Shown here: positions 1-9,053 of the stretch, one piece after another
Layout of the letters: every line of letters starts with the position of its first letter
How positions within the stretch are numbered: the first letter of the stretch is position 1
Assembly (NCBI RefSeq): GCF_002245895.1
Contig: NZ_NPJZ01000001.1
Span: forward strand, 3,198,501 to 3,262,500
Direction: 5' to 3'
DNA from: Rhodococcus sp. OK302
GTDB taxonomy: Bacteria > Actinomycetota > Actinomycetes > Mycobacteriales > Mycobacteriaceae
DNA: 64,000 nt
Position numbers and translations under genes: made by a program
The notes under the pieces: model-generated
Told to the model about the DNA's origin: nothing
Seen by the model: the letters and a program-made list of their open reading frames with translations, nothing else
The model's database searches: none

Positions 1-122
1 ATGAGCAGTCTCTGGCCCGCACCGCCGAGCGTCGGCCGGATCTCCTGCCGTAGTCGCCCATCGGGCCCACCGCTGAGTGCGACTGTGCTCAACTTCACGT
101 TTGGGTTGGGTATTCTCGCACC

Positions 123-580
123 GTGACGACCACGATGCCTACGGCAAACGGAACTGCGTTCGAGGACGCAATCGTTATCGACTGCTGCACGGTTTCTGCA
201 CCGAGTTGGCAATGAGCGCATTGAGAACCAGGCTTGACTGCCTGGTCGGTATCGACCACGTGGCGATCGGGACCGATTCGGAGGCAACGCCTGGATGTGT
301 CTCGCCCGAGTTGGCCTATCTGCAAGGCGAGGTCGGCCGGATGAACCTCGGAGCGCGCCACAGCATCCGTGAAATTTCGGACGGGATGGGCATGCGCAAG
401 TCCGGTACGAAGCCGTTGACGTACGTCGACATGGTGGCTGCCCTCGCGAACAGTAACTGGGGTGCCCGGGGGTTCGAGAGTGTGGGGGGAGATGCCTAGC
501 CTCGCCGATGCTCTCGTGGAGTCGGGCTGGTCGGACGAGAATCTGACCGTGATGCAGTCCGACCCCGATGCCGTCTGTAA
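123..580 (+). pseudogene. Decayed M19-family (membrane/renal) dipeptidase remnant
   Basis: Three fragments in different frames together look like the ends of an M19 dipeptidase. A GTG-initiated N-terminal piece (123-215) reads ...AFEDAIVIDCC... and stops at a TGA at 213-215. A second frame (from about 211 to 499) carries LVGIDHVAIGTDSE, typical of the M19 C-terminal metal/substrate region, and ends VDMVAALANSNWGARGFESVGGD. A third frame (about 492-575) continues DMPSLADALVESGWSDENLTVM, the usual tail of the family. The family is normally 350-400 residues, so most of the middle is deleted and at least two frame changes are present. It converges on the GtrA-family gene and slightly overlaps its 3' end. 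The family call rests on motif reading only. Confidence 0.5.
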
Positions 581-586
581 CTGTGA

Positions 587-1033
587 TCAGGCGCGACGGG
601 TCGGACTACGCCGGAACGAGAAGTAGCGGTGCCCGAAGAAGCTCACGCCGGCGACGATCAGCATTACCACTGCCTGCGCCGGCAGTGGTGGCGCATGGAA
701 AACGGATACGGCAATCGTCGCGAGGATCAGGTTGAGCGCAAGTCCGCCTGAGTTGACGACGACAAACGCCGCGAGATCGCGGGCCACCTGGCCGCGTACC
801 CGGAAAACCAGAGTCCGGTGCAGCACAAACGCTATGAGAACGCTGACGCTGTAGGCGCCGATCAGTGCAACCTGGTAGAGCTTCTCGTTGTCGAGTATCA
901 GCATCCATAGAACGAACAGCAGGTACCCGATCACCGTATTTGCCACTCCGACAATGGCAAACGCGATCGGCTGGTGTTTCACGATCCGCAGAAGCGGCCC
1001 CGGGTCGGCCGTGTGGGCCTCTTCGGTACTCAC
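587..1033 (-). CDS. GtrA-family four-helix membrane protein (putative polyprenyl-P-sugar flippase)
   Basis: 148 residues with four hydrophobic segments (about 22-44, 52-72, 88-108, 115-137), the size and topology of the GtrA family. Family members are thought to move polyprenyl-phosphate-linked sugars across the membrane or to assist the glycosyltransferases that use them. The ATG overlaps the stop of the upstream GT-C-like gene by 4 nt (ATGA at 1030-1033), so the two are translationally coupled. Together with the divergent GT2 and sugar aminotransferase genes it forms a complete Gtr/Arn-type set. The substrate is unknown. Confidence in the family is high; the flippase role is inferred. Confidence 0.85.
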   Translation of the reverse strand: MSTEEAHTADPGPLLRIVKHQPIAFAIVGVANTVIGYLLFVLWMLILDNEKLYQVALIGAYSVSVLIAFVLHRTLVFRVRGQVARDLAAFVVVNSGGLALNLILATIAVSVFHAPPLPAQAVVMLIVAGVSFFGHRYFSFRRSPTRRA

Positions 1034-3231
1034 GGCAAAGCGCTCGGAGCATCGGCAATTCGGTCACGTCGACGGCCGCGCAGGTACATCCATTCGAGGA
1101 CGCCGAGTCCGGCCAATCCTGCGACTGCCGAGGCCGCGCCGATCTTCCAGCCGGGTGGTCGCCAGGTCAGAACCAGTTCGGCATCCTTCGTGCCGGCCGG
1201 AACATCCACGGTGACAAAGGACTTGGCGACGACGTCGATGGGGACGGGCTCGCCGTTCAACGTCGCTCGGTAGCCCGGCCAGCCCAAGCGTGCGAACACG
1301 ACCTTTCCGCCGCTTTCCGAGCTCACTCGAAGGGTGCTCGACAGGTTCGATTCGGCAATCGAAGTTGCTTCTACGCCTTGGGTATCGGAGATTCGACCGT
1401 TCCGTGTGGAGACCGGTCCGTCGACCCGTTCGAGTACCGAAATGTACTTCTCGTGGCCGGGATAGTCGACCCATTTCCAGCCGTCGGGCGCGGGCCCGCT
1501 ACGAGCATTCGGATACAGGGCGTTCTGCAGGACAACTCGGTCTACGTTCATCAGATCGACGAAAGTGCGGCCGGTGACCGGTTCGACGGCGAAAGCGTTT
1601 CGGAACGCGTCGGGGCACACGCTCATGTCCCAACGCATGCACAGGATATTGCCGAAGTAGTAGTGCCCGTTAGGGGTGTAGCCGCTGGTGTAGGTGAGCC
1701 CCAGGTCCTTGGGGTAGTTGCCGAATGCGAGTGATCCGTAGGCGCCACCCAATGTGCGGTCGCCCGGTGCGATCAGGGCGCGATCCGCGAGTTGCAGTGT
1801 TGTGCCGTCGAAATCGGGGAACGCTGCAGTCATGTCCGAACGAGATTCTGGAAGATTCCAGCTCATCGGTGTCGGTTGCGCGGCCCGAACCTGGGCGTAG
1901 GCGATGGGGGAGACTGCGGCTATCGCGAGGAGGCACGCGGCCGCTGTGCCCTTGGTGCGGCCGAGCCAGATCATGATGCCGCCGAGGCCGGCGACCAGGA
2001 GAACTGAGAGTAGGTGCCACTCCAGCAGGCTGGGGGCGGCCGACGCGGACCGCACCAGCAGTAGTCCGATCAGGATGCCTGCAGCGGTGAGGCGTCGTCG
2101 CAAGTTGTTGGTGGTGGCGTACCGGCCCAGGAGAGTGCAGACCAGTACCAGCAGTCCGATTGCAACCATCGGCAGGACGCGGGCCGGCCACCGCAAGGGG
2201 CCGATGTTGCTCGGTCCGGCAGTCCACATCAGCACGGCGGCAGTGAAGATTCCGACGCTGGTCAGTTCGCGTGCGGCGCCGCGGGCCTTGCCCCAGTCGA
2301 TGAATGCCAGCGCGGGGATCAGGAACCAGGCGATGTAGACCATCGGCATGGTCTGGATGTAGCCCCACCAGGAGGTGAATGCCGGCAAGGTGCTGGGCAG
2401 GCTGGCGTTCAGAGATTCCGACCACGGAACCGCGAGGAATTGGTCGTTCTTGATCTCCGATGCGCCCCGCCAGGTGACGTCGGCGGTGAGCACACTCGGG
2501 ATATAGGTGGCCATGCCGGCCAGTGCGGCGCTTGCAGCCACTGCAAGCAGTCGCAGAGACGGTTTCCAGCGTCGTTGGTAGACAACCTCACCGATGGCCA
2601 CCGCAGCGATCATCAGGGCGGATTCGACGGCCGGGAAAACGTATTGGACGGAGATTGCCAGATACAGGAACACGAAGGTCGGTACAGGCCCGCTCTTGCC
2701 GCGGGAGTACCGGATCGCCGACGCCCACGCCTGCACCATCCAGGCGGTGCCGGTGAACGCTGTCATCCAGCTGGCTTCGTCGAAGAACAGCAAGAATCCG
2801 GTGAACGGAATCGATACCCCGGCGACCGCAGCCCAAGCAGGCGTCGAACGGTATTCGAGGCAGATCCGATACACACCGAGTCCGAGAATGATCGCGAAGA
2901 TCAACTTTACGAGCGTGGCGTACAACGCCAAGTTGTCGAACGATGGCGCGATCAGGTTGATCAGGAGCTGTGGTGGGTTGAGAAGGCCGGCTTCCTCGAT
3001 GGCGTAGTTGCCCGCCATCCAATGCTCGGGGATCAACACCGGTAGGTTGCCCGTGCGTAGATGCTGCCCGAGCATCACCCACAAGGGGGCGTACTGGGAT
3101 TCGGTGTCGTCGGTGTAGAAATGGCGAGCATTGGCGAGGATGACCGCCACATATCCCGCGATCACACCGACTGCTGTAACAGCGCCCCATTTATATACGT
3201 CGAGCCGGGCGTGACCACGAGTTTCCACCAC
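1030..3231 (-). CDS. Large multi-spanning membrane protein, YfhO/GT-C-type glycosyltransferase candidate
   Basis: 733 residues: an N-terminal TM helix (about 14-33), a loop with FYTDDTESQYAPLW (about 38-51), roughly ten further TM segments to about residue 465, then a soluble domain of about 200 residues (480-690) and a last TM near 698-718. Acidic residues in the first extracytoplasmic loop followed by many helices are typical of GT-C enzymes such as YfhO, which take sugars from polyprenyl-phosphate donors outside the membrane. It is the first gene of a two-gene operon with the GtrA-like protein and is divergent from the GT2 gene. Acceptor and sugar cannot be read from the sequence. The GT-C assignment is by topology and context. 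Confidence 0.65.
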   Translation of the reverse strand: MVETRGHARLDVYKWGAVTAVGVIAGYVAVILANARHFYTDDTESQYAPLWVMLGQHLRTGNLPVLIPEHWMAGNYAIEEAGLLNPPQLLINLIAPSFDNLALYATLVKLIFAIILGLGVYRICLEYRSTPAWAAVAGVSIPFTGFLLFFDEASWMTAFTGTAWMVQAWASAIRYSRGKSGPVPTFVFLYLAISVQYVFPAVESALMIAAVAIGEVVYQRRWKPSLRLLAVAASAALAGMATYIPSVLTADVTWRGASEIKNDQFLAVPWSESLNASLPSTLPAFTSWWGYIQTMPMVYIAWFLIPALAFIDWGKARGAARELTSVGIFTAAVLMWTAGPSNIGPLRWPARVLPMVAIGLLVLVCTLLGRYATTNNLRRRLTAAGILIGLLLVRSASAAPSLLEWHLLSVLLVAGLGGIMIWLGRTKGTAAACLLAIAAVSPIAYAQVRAAQPTPMSWNLPESRSDMTAAFPDFDGTTLQLADRALIAPGDRTLGGAYGSLAFGNYPKDLGLTYTSGYTPNGHYYFGNILCMRWDMSVCPDAFRNAFAVEPVTGRTFVDLMNVDRVVLQNALYPNARSGPAPDGWKWVDYPGHEKYISVLERVDGPVSTRNGRISDTQGVEATSIAESNLSSTLRVSSESGGKVVFARLGWPGYRATLNGEPVPIDVVAKSFVTVDVPAGTKDAELVLTWRPPGWKIGAASAVAGLAGLGVLEWMYLRGRRRDRIADAPSALP

Positions 3232-3399
3232 GAGTTCCAGACCTTAACATCGGTGACTCCGCCGCCGGTGACGCGTGGGTCCGAACCGGCGGGATCATTC
3301 AAGGTCCGGACATGTTCGCGTGTTAAAGTTCGCGACGATGTGAGGCCGGTGGCCCACATTCTCGGCACAAGCCGAGACCCTCGAAGGGAGCAGAAGCGA
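3232..3399. promoter_or_regulatory. Divergent intergenic region of the glycosylation locus
   Basis: 168 bp separate the divergent starts of the GT-C-like gene and the GT2 gene, so it should hold both promoters. A shine-dalgarno-like GAAGGGAG (3383-3390) lies 9 nt before the GTG at 3400. No operator palindrome was recognised. Confidence 0.4.
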
Positions 3400-4416
3400 G
3401 TGCACTCGATTTCCGTCGTAGTGCCCGTTTACCAGGGCGAGAAGACCATTACGGCGTTGGTCGAGGAATTGGACGGACTCTCCGGTCCGTGTGTCAGTTC
3501 CGCCGGTGCAGAGTTCAGCGTCGACGAGGTAGTTCTGGTTCACGACAACGGTCCGGACCGGTCCGATGTTGTTCTTCTCGAGTTGGAACGCCGCTTCGAG
3601 CAGGTTCGTGTTGTCTGGCTCAGCCGCAACTACGGCCAGGACGCCGCAACGATCGCCGGGATGGCTGCTGCTCGCGGTGATTGGGTAGTGACGATGGACG
3701 AGGACGGGCAGCACGATCCCGCCTGCATCGGTTCCTTCCTGGATACGGCACTGGCCGAGCGTGCCGACCTCGTTTATTCCAAGCCCACCAACACCCGTCC
3801 GCACGGATTCTTGCGAAACGTGACGTCAAGGGGCGCAAAGACTGTTCTGGCGACGGTATTTTCGTTCCCGGCATCAGCGCGATTCGAAAGCTTCCGGCTC
3901 ATCCGCGGAGATATCGGTCGGCAACTCGCAGAGGTCGCCGCCAATGGCGCTTACCTTGACGTCGCCTTGACCTGGGTAGTGGGAAACACCGCGTCGGTAC
4001 CGGTTGTTTTGCGCGCTGAGGGGCGCGAGGAGTCGGGATACAACTATCGCCGGCTGTTTTCGTTGTTCTGGAAGATGGTGTTGTGCAGCGGAACCCGCGG
4101 CCTGCGGGTGGTCAGCCTGCTCGGCGTGACTCTTGCGCTCGCCGGTGTGATCGTGGCTGCGGTGATCTTCGTTCAAGCCGTGACCGGCGACAACAACGAC
4201 CCCGAGGGGTGGGCGTCGATGATCGTGGCGCTCCTCGTGTGCTCGGGCGCAATCCTGTTCTCACTCGGCCTCATTGCCGAGTATCTCGGCGTGGCACTGC
4301 ATATCCTGGTGGGCAAACCGCTGTACCTGAAGGTGGATTCGCCGCGGTGGGCGGATTCAGGTTCCAGTCCGTCACGCGTGGCATCCGAAACGAACGGCGT
4401 AGCTCGTGAACACTGA
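3400..4416 (+). CDS. GtrB/ArnC-like polyprenyl-phosphate glycosyltransferase (GT2)
   Basis: The GTG at 3400, preceded by GAAGGGAG, gives 338 residues. Longer upstream in-frame starts would add a non-conserved leader. The GT2 domain begins ISVVVPVYQGE; LSRNYGQ (75-80) and TMDEDGQHDP contain the metal-binding DxD (D100-E101-D102). Two C-terminal TM helices follow (about 237-260 and 272-296), ending GLIAEYLG...GKPLYLK, close to the GLxxEYLG...GRPLY ending of ArnC/GtrB enzymes. These enzymes transfer a sugar from a nucleotide carrier to polyprenyl phosphate on the cytoplasmic face. The 3' end overlaps the aminotransferase start by 11 nt. Sugar specificity is unknown; the neighbour suggests an amino sugar. 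Confidence 0.85.
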   Translation: MHSISVVVPVYQGEKTITALVEELDGLSGPCVSSAGAEFSVDEVVLVHDNGPDRSDVVLLELERRFEQVRVVWLSRNYGQDAATIAGMAAARGDWVVTMDEDGQHDPACIGSFLDTALAERADLVYSKPTNTRPHGFLRNVTSRGAKTVLATVFSFPASARFESFRLIRGDIGRQLAEVAANGAYLDVALTWVVGNTASVPVVLRAEGREESGYNYRRLFSLFWKMVLCSGTRGLRVVSLLGVTLALAGVIVAAVIFVQAVTGDNNDPEGWASMIVALLVCSGAILFSLGLIAEYLGVALHILVGKPLYLKVDSPRWADSGSSPSRVASETNGVAREH

Positions 4417-5545
4417 CCGCATCATCTTCAGTCGTCCCTACCGTGCCGCAAACGAATTGAACAATCTGGCAACGGTTCTGGAGTCGGATCACATTCACGG
4501 CGACGGCCGATTCACGGCGTCGTCGACGGCCAGAATCAAGGAAATTACCGGCTCGAAGCACGCTCTGCTGACCACGTCCTGCACCCATGCGCTCGAACTG
4601 GGCGGGCTACTGCTGGAGCTCGGACCGGGCGACGAGGTGATCGTCCCGAGTTTCGCATTCAGTTCCGCGGCCACCGCAGTGGCGCTCCGAGGCGCGACCA
4701 TCGTGTTTGTCGATATCGACTTGGCGACCGGAAACATCGACCCCGCAGCAGTCGCCGACGCAATCACAGCGCGCACCAAAGCTGTACTCGTCATGCACTA
4801 CGGCGGTGTGGCCGCTGACATGGAACCGTTGTCGGCGCTCGCCCAGCAGTATGGAATCGCCCTCATCGAGGACAACGCACACGGATTGGGCGGTTCCTGG
4901 CGGGGACGCAAACTTGGCACCATCGGGGCCGTCGGCACCCAGAGTTTCCACGATACGAAGAACATTCACTGCGGCGAGGGTGGCGCACTGCTGCTCTCCG
5001 ACGACACGCTCATGGAGCGCGCCGAGATCATCCGGGAAAAGGGCACGAACCGGGCTCGGTTCCTCCGAGGCCAGGTGGATAAGTACTCGTGGCAGGACAT
5101 CGGTTCGAGCTATCTCCCCAGTGAGCTGAATGCGGCGGTGCTGGACGCTCAACTGTCCGAGTTCGAAACAGTCCAGGCGCAGCGGCATCGAGTGTGGGAC
5201 GGCTACCGCACGGGCTTGGCGGACTGGGCGCAGGAGCGCGACGTCCATCTCATGACGGTCCCGCCGGACTGCGAGCACACCGCTCACCTGTTCTACCTCA
5301 GGATGCCGAACGAGCAGATTCGTGACGGAATGATTCGCCATGTGGCCGAGCAGGGAATCGTGGCACCGTTTCACTATGTTCCGCTCGATTCCAGTGCCGC
5401 CGGGAAACGTTACGGCAGAACGCCGCAACCGTGCGTCCGCAGTGAATTGTTTTCGACGACAATTCTGCGACTTCCGTTGTGGCCCATGTTGAGCGCAGAT
5501 CAGCAAGATCGCGTTGTGGATGCGGTGACGTCGTACAGCTGGTGA
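4406..5545 (+). CDS. DegT/DnrJ/EryC1/StrS (WecE-like) PLP sugar aminotransferase
   Basis: 379 residues, full length for the family. The PLP-lysine lies in SFHDTKNIHCGEGG (K185), and the cofactor-binding IEDNAHGLGG (154-163) is intact. The FHDTKNI context resembles WecE/RffA, the dTDP-4-dehydro-6-deoxy-glucose 4-transaminase that makes dTDP-4-amino-4,6-dideoxygalactose. The exact sugar here is inferred from similarity only. It overlaps the GT2 gene (4406-4416), implying coupled translation. It probably makes the amino sugar that the GT2 enzyme attaches to polyprenyl phosphate. It converges on the lipoprotein gene with 3 bp between stops. Confidence 0.85.
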   Translation: MNTDRIIFSRPYRAANELNNLATVLESDHIHGDGRFTASSTARIKEITGSKHALLTTSCTHALELGGLLLELGPGDEVIVPSFAFSSAATAVALRGATIVFVDIDLATGNIDPAAVADAITARTKAVLVMHYGGVAADMEPLSALAQQYGIALIEDNAHGLGGSWRGRKLGTIGAVGTQSFHDTKNIHCGEGGALLLSDDTLMERAEIIREKGTNRARFLRGQVDKYSWQDIGSSYLPSELNAAVLDAQLSEFETVQAQRHRVWDGYRTGLADWAQERDVHLMTVPPDCEHTAHLFYLRMPNEQIRDGMIRHVAEQGIVAPFHYVPLDSSAAGKRYGRTPQPCVRSELFSTTILRLPLWPMLSADQQDRVVDAVTSYSW

Positions 5546-5548
5546 GAA

Positions 5549-6550
5549 CTACCGGCCCGAAGCTTCCTGCACCGGTTGATCATTCGGCGTCTGGGGTTTC
5601 GACCAATCGTCGATTGCTCCGTCGGGGAAGAGGATCTGTGTCACGCCTGTCACGGTGTCGCGTGCGTGAAGCGCGCTGTCGTCGTCGATCACATCGGTGA
5701 ACGACGTATCCGGGTAGGCGTCGTCGTTGTCGTCGCCCGGATATTGAATATCCTCACGAGACGCAATCGCGACGATGTACCGGTTGTCCTCGCCGACGAC
5801 TGCCGTGGACAGATGGAGCCATCGATCGTTGATGCAGCACATCCACCCTTGCTTGACGCCAAGCACAGGTTCGTCGAAGAGGGCTTCGGGGAGGCCGAAA
5901 CGTTGGTCGTATCCATCGGCGGCGGTGGGCGTCGATTGGCGTAGGTCATTGACGAGCTTGCTCGAGCGGGCCTCGCCGAGCTGGGTGACGTCGTCCAGAA
6001 TGCCGTCGTAGAAGGTGATGAGGTCGTGGGACGTGGTCTCGGTGTTCCACCACATGCCGTCCACGGGAGCGGTGGTGGAAACCAATGAGTAGCGCTCCGC
6101 GACGCGGGTCACGAGATCGGGGCCGCCGGCGGCCTCCCACAGGGTGTTGGCCGCATTGTCGTCGGAGGCCTCGAGCATGGCTTCCATGAGCACCCAGTCG
6201 TCGTCGCTCAGTGCTCGTTGGCCGTGTGCATCTTGCTGCAGCAGGTCTTCGGCGATGAAAAGCTTTGCAACAGATGCTGTTTCGATCTGTTGGTCGCCAC
6301 CGACTTCGAGATACCGGTTCGATGTTCGGTCGAACACCGAAATCGAAACGTCTGCGCCACGCTCGAGCGCCGCGGACTGGGCTTGAACGAGCCTGGCTTC
6401 GAGAGTCGGCGCCATGGGCATGTCGGTGTTGGGGAAGGCCGGAGTTTGTGTGGCAGCCGCGCCCACGTCGGGACTCTCCACACCGCTACATGATGCTGCA
6501 AAAGTAACTGCAGCCGCCATGGCGAGCATCCGGACGAACCGCGCAGTCAT
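5549..6550 (-). CDS. Class A beta-lactamase-like serine hydrolase lipoprotein
   Basis: The ATG at 6550 is preceded by AGGGGAAA and starts a lipoprotein signal (MTARFVRMLAMAAAVTFAASC, lipid-modified Cys21), giving 333 residues. Penicillin-recognising motifs are S93-VA-K96, S129-D-D-N and K233-QG. The last two deviate from the canonical SDN and KTG. No omega-loop motif of the standard type was confirmed. It is probably exported and membrane-anchored, acting on a peptidoglycan-like or beta-lactam substrate, but activity is uncertain. The gene is convergent with the aminotransferase and divergent from tex. Confidence 0.75.
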   Translation of the reverse strand: MTARFVRMLAMAAAVTFAASCSGVESPDVGAAATQTPAFPNTDMPMAPTLEARLVQAQSAALERGADVSISVFDRTSNRYLEVGGDQQIETASVAKLFIAEDLLQQDAHGQRALSDDDWVLMEAMLEASDDNAANTLWEAAGGPDLVTRVAERYSLVSTTAPVDGMWWNTETTSHDLITFYDGILDDVTQLGEARSSKLVNDLRQSTPTAADGYDQRFGLPEALFDEPVLGVKQGWMCCINDRWLHLSTAVVGEDNRYIVAIASREDIQYPGDDNDDAYPDTSFTDVIDDDSALHARDTVTGVTQILFPDGAIDDWSKPQTPNDQPVQEASGR

Positions 6551-6625
6551 CGTTTCCCCTGGAGCTCTCGAGCCGGCGCTGTCTGCCGGTCTACTTGTCA
6601 CAGGATAGCGGTAGGGTCGGATCTC

Positions 6626-8974
6626 GTGATTCTCAAGACCGTGAACCAGCGCATAGCCGAGGAACTCGACGTCCGTGAAGGGCAGGTGGCTGCGGCCGTC
6701 GACCTACTGGACGGCGGTGCCACCGTGCCCTTTATCGCCCGGTATCGAAAAGAAGTCACCGGCACTCTCGACGACGCGCAGCTGCGACTGCTGGAGGAGC
6801 GTCTGCGCTATCTCCGCGAGCTCGACGAGCGCCGCGATGCCGTCCTCACCGAGATCGAGTCGCAGGGCAAACTCGATGATCAACTACGTGGTCAGATCAT
6901 GATTGCCGACACGAAGGCTCGGCTCGAAGACATCTATCTGCCGTTCAAGCCGAAGCGCCGTACCAAGGCGCAGATTGCCCGCGAGGCCGGCCACGAGCCC
7001 GTCGCCGACGCACTGATCGGCGATCCCACCACAGACCCAGCGCAGTACTCGGACGAGCAACGCGACGGCGCTCGCGCGATCCTGGTCGAACGTTTTGCCG
7101 AGGATGCCGATCTCGTCGGTGATTTACGAGAGCTGATGTGGAAGCGCGGACAGGTGGTTTCCGCAGTCCGTAAGGGCAAGGAATCCGATGGCTCGAAGTT
7201 TGCTGACTACTTCGAATTCTCGGAACCCTTCGCGAAACTGCCCTCGCACCGGATTCTTGCCGTTCTTCGCGGCGAGAAGGAAGAGGTCCTGTCGGTGACC
7301 ATGGCTGCCGACACCGAGGAATCGGCACCGGGGGAGCGGACCGTCTACGAAGGACGAATCGCCACCCGGTTCGACATCGCGGACCGTGGGCGCGCAGCCG
7401 ATCGCTGGCTCCTCGACACCGTTCGATGGGCCTGGAAGACCAAATTTGCGGTCACACTGGGAGTCGATGTGCGCATGCGGCTGCGTCAGTCCGCGGAGAA
7501 GGACGCCGTCGACGTTTTCGCGACCAACCTCAAGGATCTCCTCCTCGCGGCGCCGGCGGGCGCACGTCCGACCATGGGCCTCGATCCCGGACTTCGGACC
7601 GGCACCAAGGTCGCCGTCGTCGACGGAACCGGCAAGGTTCTGGCCTACGAAACCATCTATCCGCACCAGCCGCACAACAAGTGGGATGCCTCGCTCGCGG
7701 TTCTGGCCGGGCTGGTCACCAAGTACGGCGTCGAGTTGATCGCCATCGGCAACGGGACGGCCTCGCGTGAGACCGACACCCTCGCCACCGAATTGATCGC
7801 CAAGACCGGCGCCCCGAATCTCACGAAGATCGTCGTGTCCGAAGCGGGCGCCTCCGTCTACTCCGCCTCGGCGTATGCGTCCCAAGAACTTCCGGACCTC
7901 GACGTGTCGATCCGAGGAGCGGTGTCCATCGCGCGTCGCCTCCAAGACCCGTTGGCCGAGTTGGTCAAGATCGATCCCAAGTCCATCGGTGTCGGCCAGT
8001 ACCAGCACGACATCACCGAATCGCTTCTCTCCCGCTCACTCAATGCGGTGGTCGAAGATGCCGTGAACGCCGTCGGCGTCGACGTCAACACCGCGTCTGT
8101 GCCACTGCTGGCCCGAGTCTCCGGCATCGCCGGTTCGTTGGCGGAAAGCATTGTCGCGCACCGAGATCAGAATGGGCCGTTCCGAACGCGCAAGGCACTC
8201 AAGGATGTTTCACGGTTGGGGCCCAAGGCATTTGAGCAGTGTGCGGGCTTCCTTCGAATCGTCGAGGGTGACGATCCACTTGACGCGTCGAGCGTGCATC
8301 CGGAGGCGTACCCCGTCGTCCGCAAGATCGTTGCCGGGGCCGGTGGAGATGTGCGGACCATCCTCGGGAACGCCACGGCTCTGCGATCGGTGCGGGCCGC
8401 CGATTACGTCGACGAGCGATTCGGTCTCCCGACCGTCACGGACATCATCTCCGAACTGGAAAAGCCAGGCCGTGACCCGCGCCCGGAATTCAAGACGGCC
8501 ACCTTCGCAGCCGGTATCGAGAAAGTGTCACACCTCAAGCCGGGCATGGTTCTGGAAGGTGTTGTCACCAACGTCGCGGCCTTCGGCGCTTTTGTCGACG
8601 TGGGCGTGCACCAAGACGGATTGGTTCACGTTTCGGCGATGTCCCACAGCTTTGTCAAGGATCCGCGTGAAGTTGTGAAGTCGGGTGACGTCGTCAAGGT
8701 GAAGGTTCTCGAGGTCGACGAGGCGCGTCAGCGAATTGCACTGACACTGCGTCTGGACGACGAGGTGGGCGCACCGCGTAAGCCGGAAGGCTCGCGCGGC
8801 GGCCCGAGTGCGAGGCAGGGACAAAGTCAGGGGCAGGGACAGAGCCAGGGGCAGGGCGGTCAGCAACGCCGCGGCGGTGCCCAGCAGGGCGGTCGAGACA
8901 AGCGTCCCGACAACCGCACACCCGCGGCGGGTTCCATGGCAGATGCCTTGCGAAACGCGGGTTTCGGAAAATAG
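6626..8974 (+). CDS. tex: Tex-family RNA-binding transcription accessory protein
   Basis: 782 residues from a GTG start, the normal Tex length. The N-terminal helical region contains GGATVPFIARYRKEVTG; the YqgF-like nuclease fold begins near TMGLDPGLRTGTKVAVVD (about 315); helix-hairpin-helix segments lie near 495-560 (VPLLARVSGIAGSLAESIVAHR). An S1 RNA-binding domain spans about 633-705 (GMVLEGVVTNVAAFGAFVDVGVHQDGLVH). The C-terminal tail is low-complexity Gln/Gly/Arg-rich and species-variable. Tex proteins bind RNA and act in transcription and ribosome quality control. It is monocistronic, or leads the following membrane-protein gene. Confidence 0.93.
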   Translation: MILKTVNQRIAEELDVREGQVAAAVDLLDGGATVPFIARYRKEVTGTLDDAQLRLLEERLRYLRELDERRDAVLTEIESQGKLDDQLRGQIMIADTKARLEDIYLPFKPKRRTKAQIAREAGHEPVADALIGDPTTDPAQYSDEQRDGARAILVERFAEDADLVGDLRELMWKRGQVVSAVRKGKESDGSKFADYFEFSEPFAKLPSHRILAVLRGEKEEVLSVTMAADTEESAPGERTVYEGRIATRFDIADRGRAADRWLLDTVRWAWKTKFAVTLGVDVRMRLRQSAEKDAVDVFATNLKDLLLAAPAGARPTMGLDPGLRTGTKVAVVDGTGKVLAYETIYPHQPHNKWDASLAVLAGLVTKYGVELIAIGNGTASRETDTLATELIAKTGAPNLTKIVVSEAGASVYSASAYASQELPDLDVSIRGAVSIARRLQDPLAELVKIDPKSIGVGQYQHDITESLLSRSLNAVVEDAVNAVGVDVNTASVPLLARVSGIAGSLAESIVAHRDQNGPFRTRKALKDVSRLGPKAFEQCAGFLRIVEGDDPLDASSVHPEAYPVVRKIVAGAGGDVRTILGNATALRSVRAADYVDERFGLPTVTDIISELEKPGRDPRPEFKTATFAAGIEKVSHLKPGMVLEGVVTNVAAFGAFVDVGVHQDGLVHVSAMSHSFVKDPREVVKSGDVVKVKVLEVDEARQRIALTLRLDDEVGAPRKPEGSRGGPSARQGQSQGQGQSQGQGGQQRRGGAQQGGRDKRPDNRTPAAGSMADALRNAGFGK
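8816..8860 (+). repeat. 18-bp tandem repeat in the tex 3' end
   Basis: Two 18-bp units (8816-8833 and 8834-8851, two mismatches) plus a partial third encode the GQSQGQ-type tail of Tex. The number of units is likely to vary between strains. Confidence 0.8.
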
Positions 8975-9053
8975 CGTGTTCGGTGATGTACAAAGCCCGG
9001 TCTGCCACACCTGATCGGCACCAGGTGGATTACCGGCAGGAACGAGGGCAGTG

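Noticed and set aside
8816..8860. Short tandem repeats as a CRISPR-like array
   Set aside because: The units are contiguous, in frame and encode the Gln/Gly tail of Tex; there are no spacers or cas genes.
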